64,000 nucleotides of DNA, from the NCBI RefSeq assembly GCF_022698165.1, contig NZ_JALDAY010000002.1, positions 496,001-560,000 of the forward strand, read 5' to 3'. The notes beneath the pieces are model-generated. The model ran no database searches. It saw nothing but the letters and a program-made list of their open reading frames with translations, and was not told the DNA's origin. Shown in pieces: positions 62,017 through 64,000 of the stretch. How positions within the stretch are numbered: the stretch's first letter is position 1; every line of letters begins with the position of its first letter. The DNA is from Streptomyces cylindrosporus. GTDB lineage: Bacteria; Actinomycetota; Actinomycetes; Streptomycetales; Streptomycetaceae. The position numbers and the translations under genes are program-made.

Positions 62017-63833
62017 GCCGGCTCCTTCCCGCGTACGGCGAACAGGCGGTGGCCGCGCCCGGACCAGCTCTCGGGCGGCAGACCGGAGAGGAACAGCGAC
62101 CGCCGGACGAGCAGCGGACGCACGGTGGGTACGAAGGTGTGGTCCTCGTCGGCCGGGCCGGGGCCCAACGCGTCGGCGCCGGAGTACTCCTGAGCGCACA
62201 TCAGGTCGAGGAGCAGGGTGTCCGGGCGTTCCTCGGCGAGGTCCGTCCAGTCGGCGACCCAGGGCGCGGTGGGCTGCCCCTGGCGGAGTTCGACGCCGGC
62301 GGCCTCCAGCTCGCCGAGCCCGGCCGGGTCGGGCACGACCACCTCGGCCGGGCGGTGGAGCTGTCCGAGCACCTGCGCCGTCAGCTCGGCCACCTCGGCG
62401 GCGTCACGCGGGGCCGCGACGACGGAGATTCGCCGCTGGGCGAGCAGGTCCGGGGCGCCGGTGAGCCGTGCGAGCTCGGCGAGGCGGACCCGGGTGCTCT
62501 CCTGGCGGAAGGCCTCCCGCAGCAGCTCCCGGCCGTCCTCGGCGGGGTCGAGCCGGGAGAGCCGTACGCCGGTGTCCATGTCCAGGACGGCGTCCCAGGC
62601 GAACTGGGCGAGGCCGGGTGCGGCCGACGCGGGGGCGTCCCGCCACAGGACGGTCGCGCGGCCCGACGCCCGTGCCTCGGCGATGAGTTCGGCCAGCTTC
62701 CGGTCGAGGTCGGGGGCGAGTCCCGTGCCCGCGAGCGACCACGGGCCGCTCTCCCCCGCGCAGGCGGCGAGCTGCACGACCACGGCGTCCGGGTCGGTGC
62801 GCTCGACCAGGAGGCGTCCGTCGTGCGGCAGCAGCCGGTTGACGACGGCGTCGGCCGCGAAGTCCTCGGCGGTGCGGTCGGTGAGCACGCCGGCGAGGAC
62901 GAGCCGGTCCCGGGGCGTGGAGGTCAGGGCGCGGTGGGCGAGGTGCAGCCGGTCGTCCGCGACGACGGCGGCCGCAGGCTCCGGTCCCGGCTTTGCGGCA
63001 CCTGCCGCCCGGGACACCGGTGCCCGGCGCCGCCCGCGCCACAGGCCGTACAGCTCCCCCGGCAGCCGGACCGCGCCGCGCCGCGGCGAGCGCGCGGCGG
63101 CGACCAGTGCCCGCCCGACCCGCAGCGACGTCGAGCCCTCCAGCATCGCCACCCGCGCCTCCAGCACCCCGACCCGGTCGCGGGCAGCGCGCAGGGCGGC
63201 GGCCAGCTGTTCCTTCTCCCGTACGGCGGCGGCCAGTCGCTCGGCGGTGGAGTCGTCGCGGGCCGCGTCGAGGGCGCGGGCGGCTTCCTCGGCGGTGCGT
63301 TCCAGGTCGAGGGCGCGGGCCCGTACGGCCCGGGAGACGAAGTCGGACAGCACGTACTCGTCGGCGATCCGCAGCGCGGTGGCGAGGCCGTCCGAGGGGA
63401 CCGGTCGGCCGAACCAGTCGTGGAGCGGCAGGAGTTCGTCCGTGCGGGCGAAGACGGCGCCCGCGTGCAGATGGGCGTAGTCGAGGGCGGCGGCGCGCAG
63501 GACCTGGCAGCGGTGGGTCACCAGGTCGTCGAGGAGGGCGTGGTAGGGCAGTTCGGCCGGGCGGTGGCCGAAGAGGAGCAGCCCGCGTCCGCCGGGCCGC
63601 AGCCGCTCCAGGGTGCGGCGGCAGCGCTCCTCGTCGCCGTGCAGGGCGGGGTCGGGGCCGTAGGTCAGCAGCACCAACTCGCCCTCGCCGACCGGCTGTT
63701 CATCGTCCTCGCGCAGCTCCACCCCCGTCGGCAGGTGCAGGTAGGGCGTGAGGCGGAGGCCGCCGCCCGCCGTGGTGTCCACGACGGTGGTGACGCCGTC
63801 CAGGTGGGGGCGGAGCAGATCGGTGAGGCGCAT
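62013..63833 (-). CDS. Methyltransferase-like/coiled-coil protein of a surface-glycan operon
   Basis: A 606-residue protein. The N-terminal 160 residues have a methyltransferase-like shape (GGRGLLLFGHRP) but lack a clear SAM-binding GxGxG loop. A coiled coil spans about 165-235 (ending LEARVAMLEGSTSLRVGRALV), a combination common in actinobacterial polysaccharide-assembly proteins. The C-terminal 340 residues contain no motif I can name with confidence; parts (VVVQLAAC, VSVVAAPRD) resemble a glycosyltransferase-like fold. It overlaps both neighbours by one to four bases, implying coupled translation. Function: probably assembly or length control of a glycan. Confidence 0.7.
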   Translation of the reverse strand: MRLTDLLRPHLDGVTTVVDTTAGGGLRLTPYLHLPTGVELREDDEQPVGEGELVLLTYGPDPALHGDEERCRRTLERLRPGGRGLLLFGHRPAELPYHALLDDLVTHRCQVLRAAALDYAHLHAGAVFARTDELLPLHDWFGRPVPSDGLATALRIADEYVLSDFVSRAVRARALDLERTAEEAARALDAARDDSTAERLAAAVREKEQLAAALRAARDRVGVLEARVAMLEGSTSLRVGRALVAAARSPRRGAVRLPGELYGLWRGRRRAPVSRAAGAAKPGPEPAAAVVADDRLHLAHRALTSTPRDRLVLAGVLTDRTAEDFAADAVVNRLLPHDGRLLVERTDPDAVVVQLAACAGESGPWSLAGTGLAPDLDRKLAELIAEARASGRATVLWRDAPASAAPGLAQFAWDAVLDMDTGVRLSRLDPAEDGRELLREAFRQESTRVRLAELARLTGAPDLLAQRRISVVAAPRDAAEVAELTAQVLGQLHRPAEVVVPDPAGLGELEAAGVELRQGQPTAPWVADWTDLAEERPDTLLLDLMCAQEYSGADALGPGPADEDHTFVPTVRPLLVRRSLFLSGLPPESWSGRGHRLFAVRGKEPA

Positions 63834-64000
63834 CAGCGGGTCCTCGTGAAGACGTGGAAGCCGACCAGGTTCTCGCGGAAGCCGTACGGCCGGAAGAGGG
63901 TGTGGGTGAGGCCGAGGGGCTCAAGCTCCGTGCGGTAGGCGTCGGTTGGGCGGTGCAGTATGTAGTCGCCGCGTGGGGTGCGGCCGGGGCCTTCCTCGTC
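63833..64000 (-). CDS. C-terminal end of a gene, SAM methyltransferase-like (cut by window edge)
   Basis: Only the last 55 codons are in the window. The tail reads LTHTLFRPYGFRENLVGFHVFTRTR with the stop overlapping the next ATG (TGATG). The FRENLVGFHVF ending is typical of class I methyltransferases found in cell-surface glycan clusters. The rest of the protein lies beyond the right edge, so the assignment is tentative. Confidence 0.5.
   Translation of the reverse strand, partial: DEEGPGRTPRGDYILHRPTDAYRTELEPLGLTHTLFRPYGFRENLVGFHVFTRTR

Overview
The window is chromosomal DNA from a high-GC actinomycete, almost certainly a Streptomyces. The grounds are extreme third-position G/C use, many GTG starts, ATGA/TGATG gene overlaps, twin-arginine lipoproteins, MarR/IclR/TetR/NarL-type regulators, and a pentose-phosphate operon that carries opcA. 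I see no rRNA, tRNA, CRISPR array, insertion sequence or phage gene. Genes are packed closely, and both window edges cut a gene (a GH4 glycosidase on the left, a methyltransferase-like tail on the right).

Layout. 1-9.3 kb: a sugar-use locus. A DeoR repressor and a GH4 glycosidase lie on the minus strand, divergent from a PfkB kinase, an ABC importer (binding lipoprotein plus two permeases, no ATPase) and a LacZ-type GH2 beta-galactosidase. 9.3-12.9 kb: two Tat-exported phosphoesterases (calcineurin/LamG and PHP). 12.9-18.0 kb: a minus-strand acyl-CoA operon (SDR, amidohydrolase, acyl-CoA ligase, MaoC hydratase) facing MarR and IclR regulators. 18-25.7 kb: a sulfatase lipoprotein, a NarL-type two-component pair, a VOC protein, an MMPL transporter and a lipoprotein of unknown role. 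25.8-29.1 kb: a 1095-residue FAD/NAD(P)-binding protein fused to a TPR-like region and interrupted by a coding minisatellite. 29.4-37.5 kb: an L,D-transpeptidase, a secreted GH16-CBM6 glucanase behind a perfect LacI-type palindrome, and a two-component system divergent from an ABC/FtsX exporter. 37.5-47.4 kb: an AraC regulator divergent from tkt-tal-zwf-opcA-pgi-gnd and a histidine phosphatase, giving nearly the whole pentose-phosphate pathway in one transcription unit. 47.4-54.8 kb: a class-3 lipase, then three overlapping genes: a catalase-like/alpha-dioxygenase-like fusion, a nitroreductase-like protein and a beta-helix membrane protein. 54.8-59.8 kb: a shikimate/dehydroshikimate catabolic locus (quiC-type dehydratase, shikimate dehydrogenase, TetR, MFS importer). 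59.8-64 kb: a minus-strand surface-glycan operon ending in a perfect 51-base hairpin.

The strongest candidate for an undescribed system is the overlapping trio at 49.0-54.8 kb. Its first protein joins two haem domains whose key residues are visible: a catalase-type distal His and RxxxY, then cyclooxygenase/alpha-dioxygenase-type distal His, Tyr and proximal His. This is a plausible bacterial oxylipin synthase, coupled to a flavoenzyme-like partner and lying beside a lipase. Second is the FAD-TPR fusion with about ten 54/63-base repeats inserted in frame within its FAD/NAD(P) region. Several intergenic regions also contain clear inverted repeats that look like operators (DeoR, MarR, TetR, LacI-type, and upstream of tkt).
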